From Clavibacter michiganensis (GTDB lineage Bacteria; Actinomycetota; Actinomycetes; Actinomycetales; Microbacteriaceae): a stretch of DNA of 64,000 nucleotides. The notes under the pieces were generated by a model that saw only the letters and a list, made by a program, of their open reading frames with translations, did not search any database and was not told the DNA's origin. The stretch lies in the NCBI RefSeq assembly GCF_016907085.1, contig NZ_JAFBBJ010000001.1, positions 2,356,001-2,420,000 of the forward strand, read 5' to 3'. Each line of letters opens with the position of its first letter. Position 1 is the stretch's first letter. Position numbers and translations under genes: made by a program. Positions 8,988 through 16,943 of this stretch are shown piece after piece.

Positions 8988-9353
8988 ATCTCAGTGGGTG
9001 CGCGAGCACCGCTTCTGGATAGGGACCGTTGTCGACGGATGTCGAGGTTGGTTCCGGCAAGCCCCACTGCCGGGAATGACGATGCAGCCAGTATGCACCC
9101 GCGGATCCCGGGCACCGGTCGAGCACCGTGGATGCACAGCAGCTGCCCGGCCGGTCCCGCCCCGGCCCCGATACACCCGCCGACGCCGGGTGCTGCCGGA
9201 CGTTGGACGACCGACCAACGAGCGCCTCGGACGCGTGCGGTCCGGCCTCTCCTGCCGCAGTCTCTTCCTCGTCAGCAACACCGACTCGTCAGCACCACCG
9301 ACTCGTCGACACGACAGATCAATCCGACCCCCTATACGGAAGAGGACGAAATC
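8988..9353. other. Divergent intergenic region, about 370 bases, with palindrome
   Basis: No gene is visible here. It must hold the promoters of the leader/mutase operon (leftward) and the secreted-protein gene (rightward). CGTTGG at 9201-9206 and CCAACG at 9215-9220 form a perfect 6-bp inverted repeat with an 8-base gap, a likely operator. TGTCGA occurs twice near 9030 and 9040. I could not assign convincing -35/-10 boxes. Confidence 0.5.
9268..9318 (+). repeat. 17-base tandem repeat in a 5' leader
   Basis: Three adjacent 17-base units: two differ at one position (CTCGTCAGCAACACCGA and CTCGTCAGCACCACCGA) and the third begins CTCGTCGACAC and is degenerate. The array ends 35 bases before the start codon of the small secreted protein and lies in its presumed leader or promoter. 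Confidence 0.7.
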
Positions 9354-9854
9354 ATGAGCAAGCTGAAGTCGAAGACCACGAAGACCATCGCCGCGGCCAC
9401 CCTGAGCGGAGCCCTGATCGCCGGGCTCAGCGGATTCGCCGCGGCCCCCGCCCAGGCGGCTGAGCCGGCGCCCGCCGCGTCCAGCGAGGTGAACAGCCCC
9501 ATCACGGGCAGCGTCAACCTCGATCCCGTCGCCATCATCGCCGCGGTCAGCGCCGCGGTGAACGACCAGGGCGACCGCAACGGCGCCGTGCTCGCCGCGC
9601 TCGACGTGGGCTACTACAACGCGGGCAACCCCGACCGCCTCACCGTCGCGGTCGTCAACAAGAACCAGCCCATCGACGTCACCGGCGCGATCGTCGATGC
9701 GCAGCCCATCGACATCAAGGGCGGCAGCTACGTCATCTACTGGTTCGACGGACCCGGTCGCGTCACCAACAACGGCGACGGCGGCTTCCTGAACTGGGGC
9801 GTGCTCGGCAACCAGGTGAAGACGGACAACGTCATCAGCATCAACGGCGGCTGA
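9354..9854 (+). CDS. Small secreted protein of unknown function
   Basis: 166 residues. A lysine-rich start (MSKLKSKTTKTIAAATL) is followed by a hydrophobic core and AAAPAQAAEPA, a standard Sec signal with cleavage near residue 36. The mature part of about 130 residues is Asn/Asp/Gly-rich (YNAGNPDRLTVAVVNKNQPIDV; YVIYWFDGPGRVTNNGDGG) with no cysteines and looks beta-rich. I do not recognise a family. The start follows AGAGGACGAAATC; the longer frame upstream is not supported. It stands alone between a divergent operon and a terminator, with a repeat array and palindrome in its upstream region, so regulated expression is likely. A host-contact or envelope role is possible but not shown. Confidence 0.85.
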   Translation: MSKLKSKTTKTIAAATLSGALIAGLSGFAAAPAQAAEPAPAASSEVNSPITGSVNLDPVAIIAAVSAAVNDQGDRNGAVLAALDVGYYNAGNPDRLTVAVVNKNQPIDVTGAIVDAQPIDIKGGSYVIYWFDGPGRVTNNGDGGFLNWGVLGNQVKTDNVISINGG

Positions 9855-9876
9855 TCCCCTCGAGAGCGCTGCACCG

Positions 9877-9915
9877 CGACCGCCCCGTCATCCTCCTGAG
9901 ATGGCGGGGCGGTCG
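9877..9915. terminator. Bidirectional terminator
   Basis: A 16-bp stem (CGACCGCCCCGTCATC with GATGGCGGGGCGGTCG, one mismatch) and 7-base loop separate the secreted-protein gene from the converging LuxR gene. The LuxR stop codon lies inside the stem. Confidence 0.85.
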
Positions 9916-10739
9916 TCCGTCGTGCCCGTGATGGCCCGGGGTCGCCGCACGCGCCGCGACCGGATCACGCCGCGCACGAACGCGACCGACACCAGCGCCG
10001 TGCGGTTCGGCGCGTTCCAGCTGCGCATCAGCCGGCCGAGGTGCCACGCGACGGCCTGTCTGCTGTAGGAGGTGGCGCGCGCGATCTCGTCGTTCGACAT
10101 GCCGTACGCGGTGAGCGCGAGCATCCGCTCCTCCACGTCGTCGAGGTCGGGGGCGCGGGCCACGAGGTCGAGCTCGGGCTCCGGCTCGGGTTCCGCCGCC
10201 GGATCCGCGACGGCGGACCCGGGCACGGTCACGACGACGGGCACGGCGGCCGGCACCGCGGGCCGCGCGGCGTCCTCCGCGCGGTGCTGCGCCCACGCCT
10301 CCACCCAGCAGGTGCCGAGCTCGTGCGCCACGTGCGATGCCCGGGCCATCGCGACGATCAGCATCCCGTTCCGCTCCGCGACGGCCGCCTGCATCACGAG
10401 GGCGAAGACGCGCAGCGCGGGCAGCGCACCGCGGAGCGCGACGGAGAGGTCGACGTCCGGCTCGGCGGCGCTGCGCCGGGCGACGCCCCGCAGGTCCTCG
10501 AGGCAGGCCGCGGGGAGCGGGCGCCCGTGCTCGACGGACGAGAGCGCGGATCCCAGCACCAGCGGCACGATCTCCGCGTACCGGAGCCGCAGCCAGTCGC
10601 GTCCGGCGGGCCGCACCTCGTCGAGCGGGCACTGCAGCAGCAGCGCGTGGAACTCGTCGACGCGGGCGTCGAGCCGGAGCCCCAGCGGTTGTCCCGGGCG
10701 CAGGGCCCTCGCGTGCTCGGCACCCCGGACGTCGCTCAT
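9888..10739 (-). CDS. LuxR-type DNA-binding regulator
   Basis: 283 residues. The C-terminal 65 residues are a LuxR/GerE helix-turn-helix (VEERMLALTAYGMSNDEIARATSYSRQAVAWHLGRLM). The N-terminal 180 residues (ADEFHALLLQ-like helical segments; LRYAEIVPLVLGSALSS) match no sensor domain I know, and a Pro/Glu-rich linker (AEPEPEPELDL) joins the two. It lacks the receiver domain of a two-component regulator. The start at 10739 (MSDVRGAEHA) was chosen because upstream frame is only a shadow of the dehydrogenase gene. It is divergent from the dehydrogenase at 10917 and may regulate it; the signal is unknown. Confidence 0.8.
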   Translation of the reverse strand: MSDVRGAEHARALRPGQPLGLRLDARVDEFHALLLQCPLDEVRPAGRDWLRLRYAEIVPLVLGSALSSVEHGRPLPAACLEDLRGVARRSAAEPDVDLSVALRGALPALRVFALVMQAAVAERNGMLIVAMARASHVAHELGTCWVEAWAQHRAEDAARPAVPAAVPVVVTVPGSAVADPAAEPEPEPELDLVARAPDLDDVEERMLALTAYGMSNDEIARATSYSRQAVAWHLGRLMRSWNAPNRTALVSVAFVRGVIRSRRVRRPRAITGTTDDRPAISGG

Positions 10740-10916
10740 CGGATCCCCCCCCAGGAATGCGCGCGAGGCGACGACGATGCGTCCTCCCCCGATCACGAAC
10801 GTCCCACAGTCCGCGCCCCGGCTCAAGGGCACGGACGTGAACGGGGCTCGCGCCGACCCGCTCGATATCGTGGGCCCACCCGCGTGACCCGCGCGGCAGC
10901 ACGAGGAGGAGCCCCC

Positions 10917-12296
10917 ATGAGCAGCTACGCCGTCACCGATCCGACCACCGGCGAGACCGTCGCCGAGCATCCGGAGATCACCGACCAGGAGCTGCAGGAG
11001 GCGATCGCCGCCGCCGAGGGCGCGTACCGCGGCTGGTCGCGTCGCACCACGATCGCCCAGCGCGCCGCGCTCGTCGCGCGCGTCGCCGAGCTGCACGTGG
11101 AGCGCCGGGACGAGCTCGCCCGGATCATCGTGCGCGAGATGGGCAAGCCGCTCGACCAGGCGCTCGGCGAGGTCGACTTCGCCGCCGACATCTACGCCTA
11201 CTACGCCCGGAATGCCGAGGAGTTCCTCGCCGACGAGGCCATCGAGCTCGCCGACGGCACCGGATCCGCGTTCGTGCGCCGCTCGGGCCTCGGCGTGCTG
11301 CTGGGGATCATGCCGTGGAACTTCCCCTACTACCAGGTGGCCCGGTTCGCGGCGCCGGCCATCGTCACGGGCAACGCGATCCTGCTCAAGCACGCGCCGC
11401 AGTGCCCCGAGTCGGCCGCGGCGATCCAGCGCATGTACCGCGACGCGGCCGCCGAGCTCGGCGCCGACCCGGGCGTCTACGTGAGCGTGCTCGCGACGAA
11501 CGCGCAGATCGAGGGCGTGATCGCCGACCCGCGCGTGCAGGGCGTCTCCGTCACGGGATCCGAGCGCGCGGGCGCCGCCGTCGCGGAGATCGCCGGCCGG
11601 CACCTCAAGAAGGTCGTGCTCGAGCTCGGCGGATCCGACCCCTTCATCCTCCTGTCGACCGACGACCTCGAAGCCGCCGTCACCGATGCCGTGAACGCGC
11701 GCCTCGACAACAACGGCCAGTCCTGCAACGGCGCCAAGCGCTTCCTCGTGATCGACCACCTCTACGACGAGTTCGCCGCCCGCTTCACGGCGGAGCTCAC
11801 AGCGGCGCAGCCCGCGGATCCGATGGCCGACGGCACCCTGCTCGGCCCGCTCTCCTCGCGCGCCGCGACCCAGCGCCTCACGGAGCAGCTGGCCCGCGCC
11901 GTGGATCAGGGCGCCACCGTGCTCGCGAGCGGCGAGCCCGTCGGCAACCTCTTCCCGCCGGCCGTGCTCGCCGACGTGACGCCCGAGATGGACGCCTACC
12001 GCGAGGAGTTCTTCGGCCCGGTCGCCGCGCTCTACCGCGTGCGCTCGGAGGAGGAGGCGGTCGCGCTCGCGAACGACACCCCGTTCGGCCTCGGCTCGTA
12101 CGTCTACACGACGGATCCGGAGCAGGCCATGCGGGTCGCCGACGGCATCGACGCGGGCATGGTCTGGGTCAACCTCGTGCTCGGCGACGCCGCCGAGCTG
12201 CCCTTCGGCGGGGTCAAGCGCTCGGGCTCGGGTCGCGAGCTCGGTCGCCACGCGGTCGACGAGTTCGCGAACCGGAAGCTGATCCGCATCGCGTGA
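10917..12296 (+). CDS. NAD(P)-dependent aldehyde dehydrogenase, succinate-semialdehyde type
   Basis: 459 residues, the shorter length of the succinate-semialdehyde dehydrogenase branch. It oxidises an aldehyde to the acid in the cytoplasm. Visible features are the cofactor-binding IMPWNFPYYQVARF and NAILLKHAPQCPESA, the general base Glu at about 236 in ELGGSDPF, and the catalytic Cys at about 270 in NGQSCNGAK; the end has PFGGVKRSGSGRELG. GAGGAG precedes the ATG at 10917, which fixes the start. No GABA aminotransferase is adjacent, so the true substrate is open. It is divergent from the LuxR-type gene. Confidence 0.9.
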   Translation: MSSYAVTDPTTGETVAEHPEITDQELQEAIAAAEGAYRGWSRRTTIAQRAALVARVAELHVERRDELARIIVREMGKPLDQALGEVDFAADIYAYYARNAEEFLADEAIELADGTGSAFVRRSGLGVLLGIMPWNFPYYQVARFAAPAIVTGNAILLKHAPQCPESAAAIQRMYRDAAAELGADPGVYVSVLATNAQIEGVIADPRVQGVSVTGSERAGAAVAEIAGRHLKKVVLELGGSDPFILLSTDDLEAAVTDAVNARLDNNGQSCNGAKRFLVIDHLYDEFAARFTAELTAAQPADPMADGTLLGPLSSRAATQRLTEQLARAVDQGATVLASGEPVGNLFPPAVLADVTPEMDAYREEFFGPVAALYRVRSEEEAVALANDTPFGLGSYVYTTDPEQAMRVADGIDAGMVWVNLVLGDAAELPFGGVKRSGSGRELGRHAVDEFANRKLIRIA

Positions 12297-12373
12297 CGGC
12301 TGGCGCTGCCGGGCGGGCCGCGAGGGGGGCGCGCAGCCGTCCGTGAGGCGCGGCCCGCGAATACCCTGCACCC

Positions 12374-12727
12374 ATGACGGATCCGCACGACACCGCCCTC
12401 CGCCCGCGATCCCGCGCCTGGCGACTCGGCTGGCTCAGCCTCATCGGGCCCGTGGGCGTCGTCGCGTCGATCGCGGCCGCGTACGGGGGCCTCCAGCCGC
12501 AGCTCCTGATCGGGGTGTTCCCGTTCTCGGCGGCGTCGATCGTCACGTTCGTGATCGGGATCGTGGGCGTCCGGAGGGGGATCGCGGATGCGCGGCGGCA
12601 CCCGGCGGAGCGGCCGCGCCTCATCGGGGGCGGCATCGCGGTGGCCTCCCTCGGGCTGCTCGCCTCCGCGGTCGTCGTGCTCGTGATCGGCGGGATCCTC
12701 TTCGCGCTCTCGCAGTACCGCCCGTGA
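12374..12727 (+). CDS. Small membrane protein, function unknown
   Basis: 117 residues with three or four hydrophobic segments (LSLIGPVGVVASIAAAYGG; FSAASIVTFVIGIVGV; GGIAVASLGLLASAVVVLVIGGILFAL) and a short charged loop carrying RRHPAERPR. It resembles the loosely defined DUF4190-like small membrane proteins of actinobacteria. It follows the dehydrogenase by 77 bases in the same direction and ends at a probable terminator. No function can be assigned. Confidence 0.75.
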   Translation: MTDPHDTALRPRSRAWRLGWLSLIGPVGVVASIAAAYGGLQPQLLIGVFPFSAASIVTFVIGIVGVRRGIADARRHPAERPRLIGGGIAVASLGLLASAVVVLVIGGILFALSQYRP

Positions 12728-12732
12728 TGACC

Positions 12733-12761
12733 AGCGGGCTGGCCGCCGGGCCCCGCCCGCT
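12733..12761. terminator. Probable terminator between converging genes
   Basis: AGCGGGC and GCCCGCT (perfect 7 bp) with further internal GGC/GCC pairing lie exactly between the small membrane protein and the glycosyltransferase. Confidence 0.5.
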
Positions 12762-14101
12762 CAGGCGCCGTGCGTCGCCGACGGACCCCGGCGCACGGAC
12801 ACGGCGGCGGCCAGCCCCTCGGCGATGACGTCCACCGGATCCGGGAGGGCGCAGATCACGCGGGCGAGCTCCCGGCTCCGCGCGCGGTAGGACGGCGTGG
12901 TCAGGACGTCGCGCACGGCACGCCGGATGGCCCGCGGCCGTGGGGTGCCCGTCCGCAGGTCCTTCCCGCACCCGGCCCAGGCGACGCGGGCCGCGACCTC
13001 GGGCTTGTCCTCCGTGGATCCCGCGACCACCAGCGGGAGCCCGTGCGCGAGCGCCCGCTGCACGCCGCCGAATCCGCCGTTCGTCACGACCGCGTCGCAG
13101 AGCGGCAGGAGCAGGTCGTGGGGGACGAACACCGCCACGCGCGCGTTGGCGGGGAGGGGGCCGCCGAACGCGCGCTCCAGCTCCTCGACCGGGCGCCCGC
13201 CCGTGGTCGCGACGACGAGCACGTCCTCGTCCGCGAGGGCGCGGAGCGTCGGGGCGATGAGCCGTCCGGGATCCGCGTTGTCGATGGTGCCCTGGGTCAC
13301 GTGCACGACCGGGCGGCCGTCCTGCAGGTCGGACCACCAGTCGGGAAGCGATGCGTCGTGCGTGCTGCCCATCGCATCCCGCAGGGGGCCCACGAAGCGC
13401 ACCGTGTCGGGCAGCTCGCGGCGCGGGTACTCGAGGTCGGCGACGCTCAGCTGGAAGAGGCCGTCGAAGCAGAGGTACGCGAAGTCGAAGGTGTCCGTCC
13501 GGGCGGGCGGCGCGCCGATCTCGGCCAGCACGACGTCGACCGCCTGACGGAGCGGGCGCGTGAGACCCGGGCGGATGGCCGCCGTCAGCGCCCGGTCCCT
13601 GAGGTGGCCGAGCGGGCCGCGGCCGGGCGGGAGGGCCGCGCCGAACGGCGCCGCGTCGACGCTCGTGAGCGTCACGGGCGTGGTCGCCAGCCCCAGGACG
13701 GGGAGGCGGTCGGCGCGCGGCAGGGCCACATAGGGCGCGATCCCGGTGAATGCCGCCTCGGCGAGCACCGCGTCGAAGCGGCCCCGTTCCAGGAGCTCGC
13801 GGAGCGCGCGGTGCTGGCCCGGGATCACCCGCACGAACATGGCGATCATCCCCTTCCGGATCGCGGCGACGCCGCGCGCGGCGTTGGCCTCGCCGAGCAG
13901 GCCGTCGAGCTGGGCGTCGTCGAAGTCGACGTCCGCGGGCAGCGCGGCGAAGGCGAGCCCGGCGTCGGTGACCAGCCCGCGGTACTTCGCGCCCGTGAGC
14001 AGCGTGACGTCGGCGCCGCGGGAGACGAGGCCCCGGCCGACGGCGACGAGCGGCGTCACGTGGCCGTAGATGGGCGGCGCGCAGAGGAGATAGGAGGGCA
14101 T
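12761..14101 (-). CDS. Family 1 (UGT/MGT-type) glycosyltransferase
   Basis: 446 residues with the GT-B layout. The N-terminal acceptor domain starts MPSYLLCAPPIYGHVTPLVAVGRGL, and the C-terminal nucleotide-sugar domain includes VVHVTQGTIDNADPGRL, FVPHDLLLPLCDAVVTNGG and GLPLVVAGSTEDKPEVAARV. The HDLLLP...VTNGGFGGVQRAL stretch is the usual donor-binding motif, here with NGG in place of the common HGG. Related enzymes glycosylate macrolides, flavonoids or other small molecules, often as detoxification. The start at 14101 has only a weak upstream site. A 58-residue protein gene lies just upstream in the same direction. The acceptor is unknown. Confidence 0.88.
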   Translation of the reverse strand: MPSYLLCAPPIYGHVTPLVAVGRGLVSRGADVTLLTGAKYRGLVTDAGLAFAALPADVDFDDAQLDGLLGEANAARGVAAIRKGMIAMFVRVIPGQHRALRELLERGRFDAVLAEAAFTGIAPYVALPRADRLPVLGLATTPVTLTSVDAAPFGAALPPGRGPLGHLRDRALTAAIRPGLTRPLRQAVDVVLAEIGAPPARTDTFDFAYLCFDGLFQLSVADLEYPRRELPDTVRFVGPLRDAMGSTHDASLPDWWSDLQDGRPVVHVTQGTIDNADPGRLIAPTLRALADEDVLVVATTGGRPVEELERAFGGPLPANARVAVFVPHDLLLPLCDAVVTNGGFGGVQRALAHGLPLVVAGSTEDKPEVAARVAWAGCGKDLRTGTPRPRAIRRAVRDVLTTPSYRARSRELARVICALPDPVDVIAEGLAAAVSVRRGPSATHGA

Positions 14102-14179
14102 GGCGGGGCTTCCGTTCGAAGGCGATGCGGGCCGGTCGGCGGCGCGTCGCCGGGGCGGGGAGGTGAGCGGGATCGCGTC

Positions 14180-14356
14180 TCAGGTGCAGGCGGCGAGGAC
14201 GGGCTCGGGCTCGAGCGGATCCGCGAGCAGGAGCCGATGCAGCCCGACCGTCCCCGACACGAGGGACGTGCAGACGACGAGGGCGGCCACGCAGCCTGCT
14301 CCGAGGGCGGTGACCGCGCAGACGAGGGGCAGCCGGCGGTGCAGGGGACGACGCAT
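14180..14356 (-). CDS. 58-residue single-pass membrane protein
   Basis: A basic start (MRRPLHRRLP) is followed by one hydrophobic segment (LVCAVTALGAGCVAALVV) and a short tail ending VLAACT. GAGGAG lies at good spacing before the ATG at 14356; the longer frame lacks this. It precedes the glycosyltransferase by 78 bases on the same strand and may be co-transcribed. I do not recognise it. It could be a real small protein or a remnant; the ribosome binding site favours the former. Confidence 0.55.
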   Translation of the reverse strand: MRRPLHRRLPLVCAVTALGAGCVAALVVCTSLVSGTVGLHRLLLADPLEPEPVLAACT

Positions 14357-14481
14357 GCGGGGACTCCTCGATCGGGTGCGCGGGGAGCCCGCGGTCAGGT
14401 GGTGCACGGTAGCGAGCGGTCCCTGGAGGTCAGCGGATCTGTCCACACGGAGCGCACCGCGACGTGACCGGGAGGCCGCGC

Positions 14482-15759
14482 GTGTCGCCGTGTGACGCGC
14501 GCGCTCGCGGCCGCGGCACCGTGGGCGTCACCATGGCCGCCATGGTGGAGGTCACGACGGCGCCGATCGAGCAGATCCGCGGCCAGCGCACGAGCATCAA
14601 GTGGACGCGGTTCCCCGCGGACGTGCTGCCCCTGTTCGTGGCCGAGATGGACTTCGCGATCGCCGAGCCCGTCGTCGAGGAGCTGGTGCGGCGCGTGCGC
14701 GCGTCCGACGTCGGCTACCTCGACGGGCCCGGGCCGCTCGCGCCCGCCTTCGCCCGGTTCGCCCGCGAGCGGTGGGGCTGGATCGTCGACGAGTCCCGCG
14801 TGCGCATCGCCACCGACGTGAGCGTCGGCATCGTCGAGACCCTGCGGCTCGCGGTGCCGCGCGGCGGCCGCGTGGTCGTCACGCCGCCCGTGTACCCGCC
14901 GTTCTTCGAGCTGGTGGAGGAGGCGGGCGCGCGCGTCGAGGAGGTGCCGCTCCTGGTGGCCGACGGCCGCGCCTCCCTCGACCTCGCGGGGCTCGAGCGC
15001 GCGTTCGCGTCGGGGGTCGACGCGTTCCTCCTCTGCAACCCGCACAACCCGATGGGGCTCGTGCACGACGCGGTGACCCTCGCGGCCGTCGCGCGTCTCG
15101 CCGCCCGCCACGACGTGCTCGTGATCAGCGACGAGGTGCACGCGCCGCTCACGCTGCCGGGCGCGACCTTCACGCCGTTCGCGCCGCTGGCCGAGTCGCT
15201 CGGCGCGAGCTCGGTGTGCGTCACCTCGGCGAGCAAGGGCTGGAACCTCGCGGGCGCCAAGTGCTCGCTCGTCATCGCGGGGGATCCGCGCACCCACGCC
15301 CTCCTCGCCGGCCTCGTCGAGGAGGTGGCGTGTCGCACGAGCATCCTCGGGCTGCACGCGAACGTCGTCGCGTTCTCCTGTACCGACTGGCTCGACGATG
15401 CCATCGCCCGAATCGTCGCGAACGACCGCCTCCTCGCCTCCCTCCTCGCCGAGCACCTGCCCGGCGTCGTCCACCACCGCCCCGCCGCCGGCTACCTCGC
15501 CTGGCTCGACCTCCGCCCGCTCGGCCTCGGCGCCGATCCCGCCGCGGTGCTGCTCGAGCGGGCTCGAGTCGCCCTCAACGCCGGCCACCGCTACGGCACC
15601 GGGGGCGCCGGCCACGCGCGCCTCAACCTCGCCTGCGATCCCGACGTGCTGCGGGAGGCCGTGCGGCGGATCGCGGCCGCCGTCGGATCCGCCGCATCCA
15701 CCCGCACCCCCGCCCGCGTCCCGACCCGCGCCGTCACCCACCGAGGAGCACCCGCATGA
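14482..15759 (+). CDS. PLP-dependent aminotransferase-fold C-S lyase (PatB/MalY type)
   Basis: A fold type I PLP enzyme of the PatB/MalY group, which cleaves cystathionine or S-substituted cysteines to thiol, pyruvate and ammonia. Landmarks: LPLFVAEMDFAIAEPV near the start, PPVYPPFF, LCNPHNPMGLV, ISDEVHAPLTL and the PLP-lysine at about 252 in SASKGWNLAGAK. I chose GTG at 14482 because GGGAGG lies six bases upstream; ATG codons at 14533 or 14542 fit the family start better but lack a ribosome binding site. First gene of a four-gene operon; its stop overlaps the next start (ATGA). The C-terminal 25 residues are a low-complexity tail. MalY members can also act as regulators. Confidence 0.87.
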   Translation: MSPCDARARGRGTVGVTMAAMVEVTTAPIEQIRGQRTSIKWTRFPADVLPLFVAEMDFAIAEPVVEELVRRVRASDVGYLDGPGPLAPAFARFARERWGWIVDESRVRIATDVSVGIVETLRLAVPRGGRVVVTPPVYPPFFELVEEAGARVEEVPLLVADGRASLDLAGLERAFASGVDAFLLCNPHNPMGLVHDAVTLAAVARLAARHDVLVISDEVHAPLTLPGATFTPFAPLAESLGASSVCVTSASKGWNLAGAKCSLVIAGDPRTHALLAGLVEEVACRTSILGLHANVVAFSCTDWLDDAIARIVANDRLLASLLAEHLPGVVHHRPAAGYLAWLDLRPLGLGADPAAVLLERARVALNAGHRYGTGGAGHARLNLACDPDVLREAVRRIAAAVGSAASTRTPARVPTRAVTHRGAPA

Positions 15760-16943
15760 CCGACCGCATCCTGACCACGCACGCCGGCAGCCTCCCGCGC
15801 ACGCCCGAGCTGACCCGCCTGCTCGTCGCCCGCGACCAGCGGCGCGCGTTCGACGTGGACGAGCTCGCCGAGGTCACCGCCTCCGCCGTCGCCGACACCG
15901 TGCGCCGGCAGCTCGAGACCGGCCTCGACATCGTCAACGACGGCGAGGTGCCGCGCGTCGGCTTCTCGACCTACGTGCTCGAGCGCATCGACGGGTTCGG
16001 CGGAGCCGGTCACCGGAAGCCCACGCTCGACTCGATCAAGTTCCCCGAGTACGCCGCGTTCCAGGCGAAGCAGATCGTGGAGGGGGCGGACGTGGCGCGA
16101 GTCTGGGATCCGCCGGTCGCCCAGGGCCTCCTCGAGTACGACCCCGCGCTCGCCGGGATCACGGAGGACCTCGACGGTTTCGACCGCGAGCTCGCCGTGC
16201 AGGCCGGACGCGGCCTCGCGCCCGTCGGCACGTTCTTCTCCGCGGCGACCCCGGGGATCGTCTCGACGACCCTGCTGCTCGACGCCGCGAACCCGCACTA
16301 CGGCGACGACCGCGCCTACGTCTTCGCGCTCGCCGACCAGCTCAAGCTCGAGTACGACGCCATCGTCGCGCGCGGCCACACGCTCCAGCTCGACGCGCCC
16401 GACCTCGCGATGGAGCGGGTGATCCAGTTCGGCGACGCCACCCTCGAGGAGTTCCTGGCGGCGGTCGACCTGCACGTGGACGCGCTGAACCACGCGATCC
16501 GCGACATCCCGCGGGAGAAGGTGCGCCTCCACGTGTGCTGGGGCAACTGGCAGGGCCCGCACCAGGACGACGTGCCCGTCGACGTGCTCCTCCCGCACCT
16601 GTACCGGGCCAACGTGGGCGCGTTCAGCATCCCGCTCGGCAACCCCGCGCACCAGCACGAGGCGCCGTCGTTCCGCGCGCACCCGCTGCCCGAGGGCGCG
16701 GTGCTCATCCCGGGCGTGGTGGACGTGACCACCAACTACCTGGAGCACCCGCAGGTGATCGCCAACCGGATCCTCGAGGTCATCGACGCCGTGGGCGACC
16801 CGACCCGCGTGATCGCCGGCACCGACTGCGGCCTCTCGACCTTCGCGAGCTACGAGTTCGTCGCCACCGACGTGGCGTGGGCGAAGCTCGGCGCGCTCGT
16901 CGAGGGCGCGGCCATCGCCTCGCGTCGGGCGTTCGGCGAGTGA
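15756..16943 (+). CDS. MetE-like cobalamin-independent methyltransferase (single domain)
   Basis: 395 residues, corresponding to only the C-terminal catalytic half of methionine synthase MetE. It starts TDRILTTHAGSLPRTPEL. The zinc ligands appear present as His-x-Cys in RLHVCWGNWQGP and Cys in AGTDCGLSTFA. Stand-alone versions are often called vitamin B12-independent methionine synthase family or core MetE, and many take methyl groups from donors other than methyl-tetrahydrofolate. The ATG at 15756 overlaps the previous stop and follows GAGGAG. Its place between a C-S lyase and an O-acetylhomoserine sulfhydrylase-like enzyme argues for a role in methionine or organosulfur metabolism. The methyl donor is unknown. 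Confidence 0.88.
   Translation: MTDRILTTHAGSLPRTPELTRLLVARDQRRAFDVDELAEVTASAVADTVRRQLETGLDIVNDGEVPRVGFSTYVLERIDGFGGAGHRKPTLDSIKFPEYAAFQAKQIVEGADVARVWDPPVAQGLLEYDPALAGITEDLDGFDRELAVQAGRGLAPVGTFFSAATPGIVSTTLLLDAANPHYGDDRAYVFALADQLKLEYDAIVARGHTLQLDAPDLAMERVIQFGDATLEEFLAAVDLHVDALNHAIRDIPREKVRLHVCWGNWQGPHQDDVPVDVLLPHLYRANVGAFSIPLGNPAHQHEAPSFRAHPLPEGAVLIPGVVDVTTNYLEHPQVIANRILEVIDAVGDPTRVIAGTDCGLSTFASYEFVATDVAWAKLGALVEGAAIASRRAFGE

Noticed and set aside
9268..9318. 17-base repeats as a short CRISPR array
   Set aside because: Units are directly adjacent with no spacers and are degenerate; no cas genes in the window.
9888..12371. 827-codon minus-strand frame fused to the LuxR-type protein
   Set aside because: The part above 10739 is a shadow of the aldehyde dehydrogenase gene; only the 283-residue C-terminal part has real domains.
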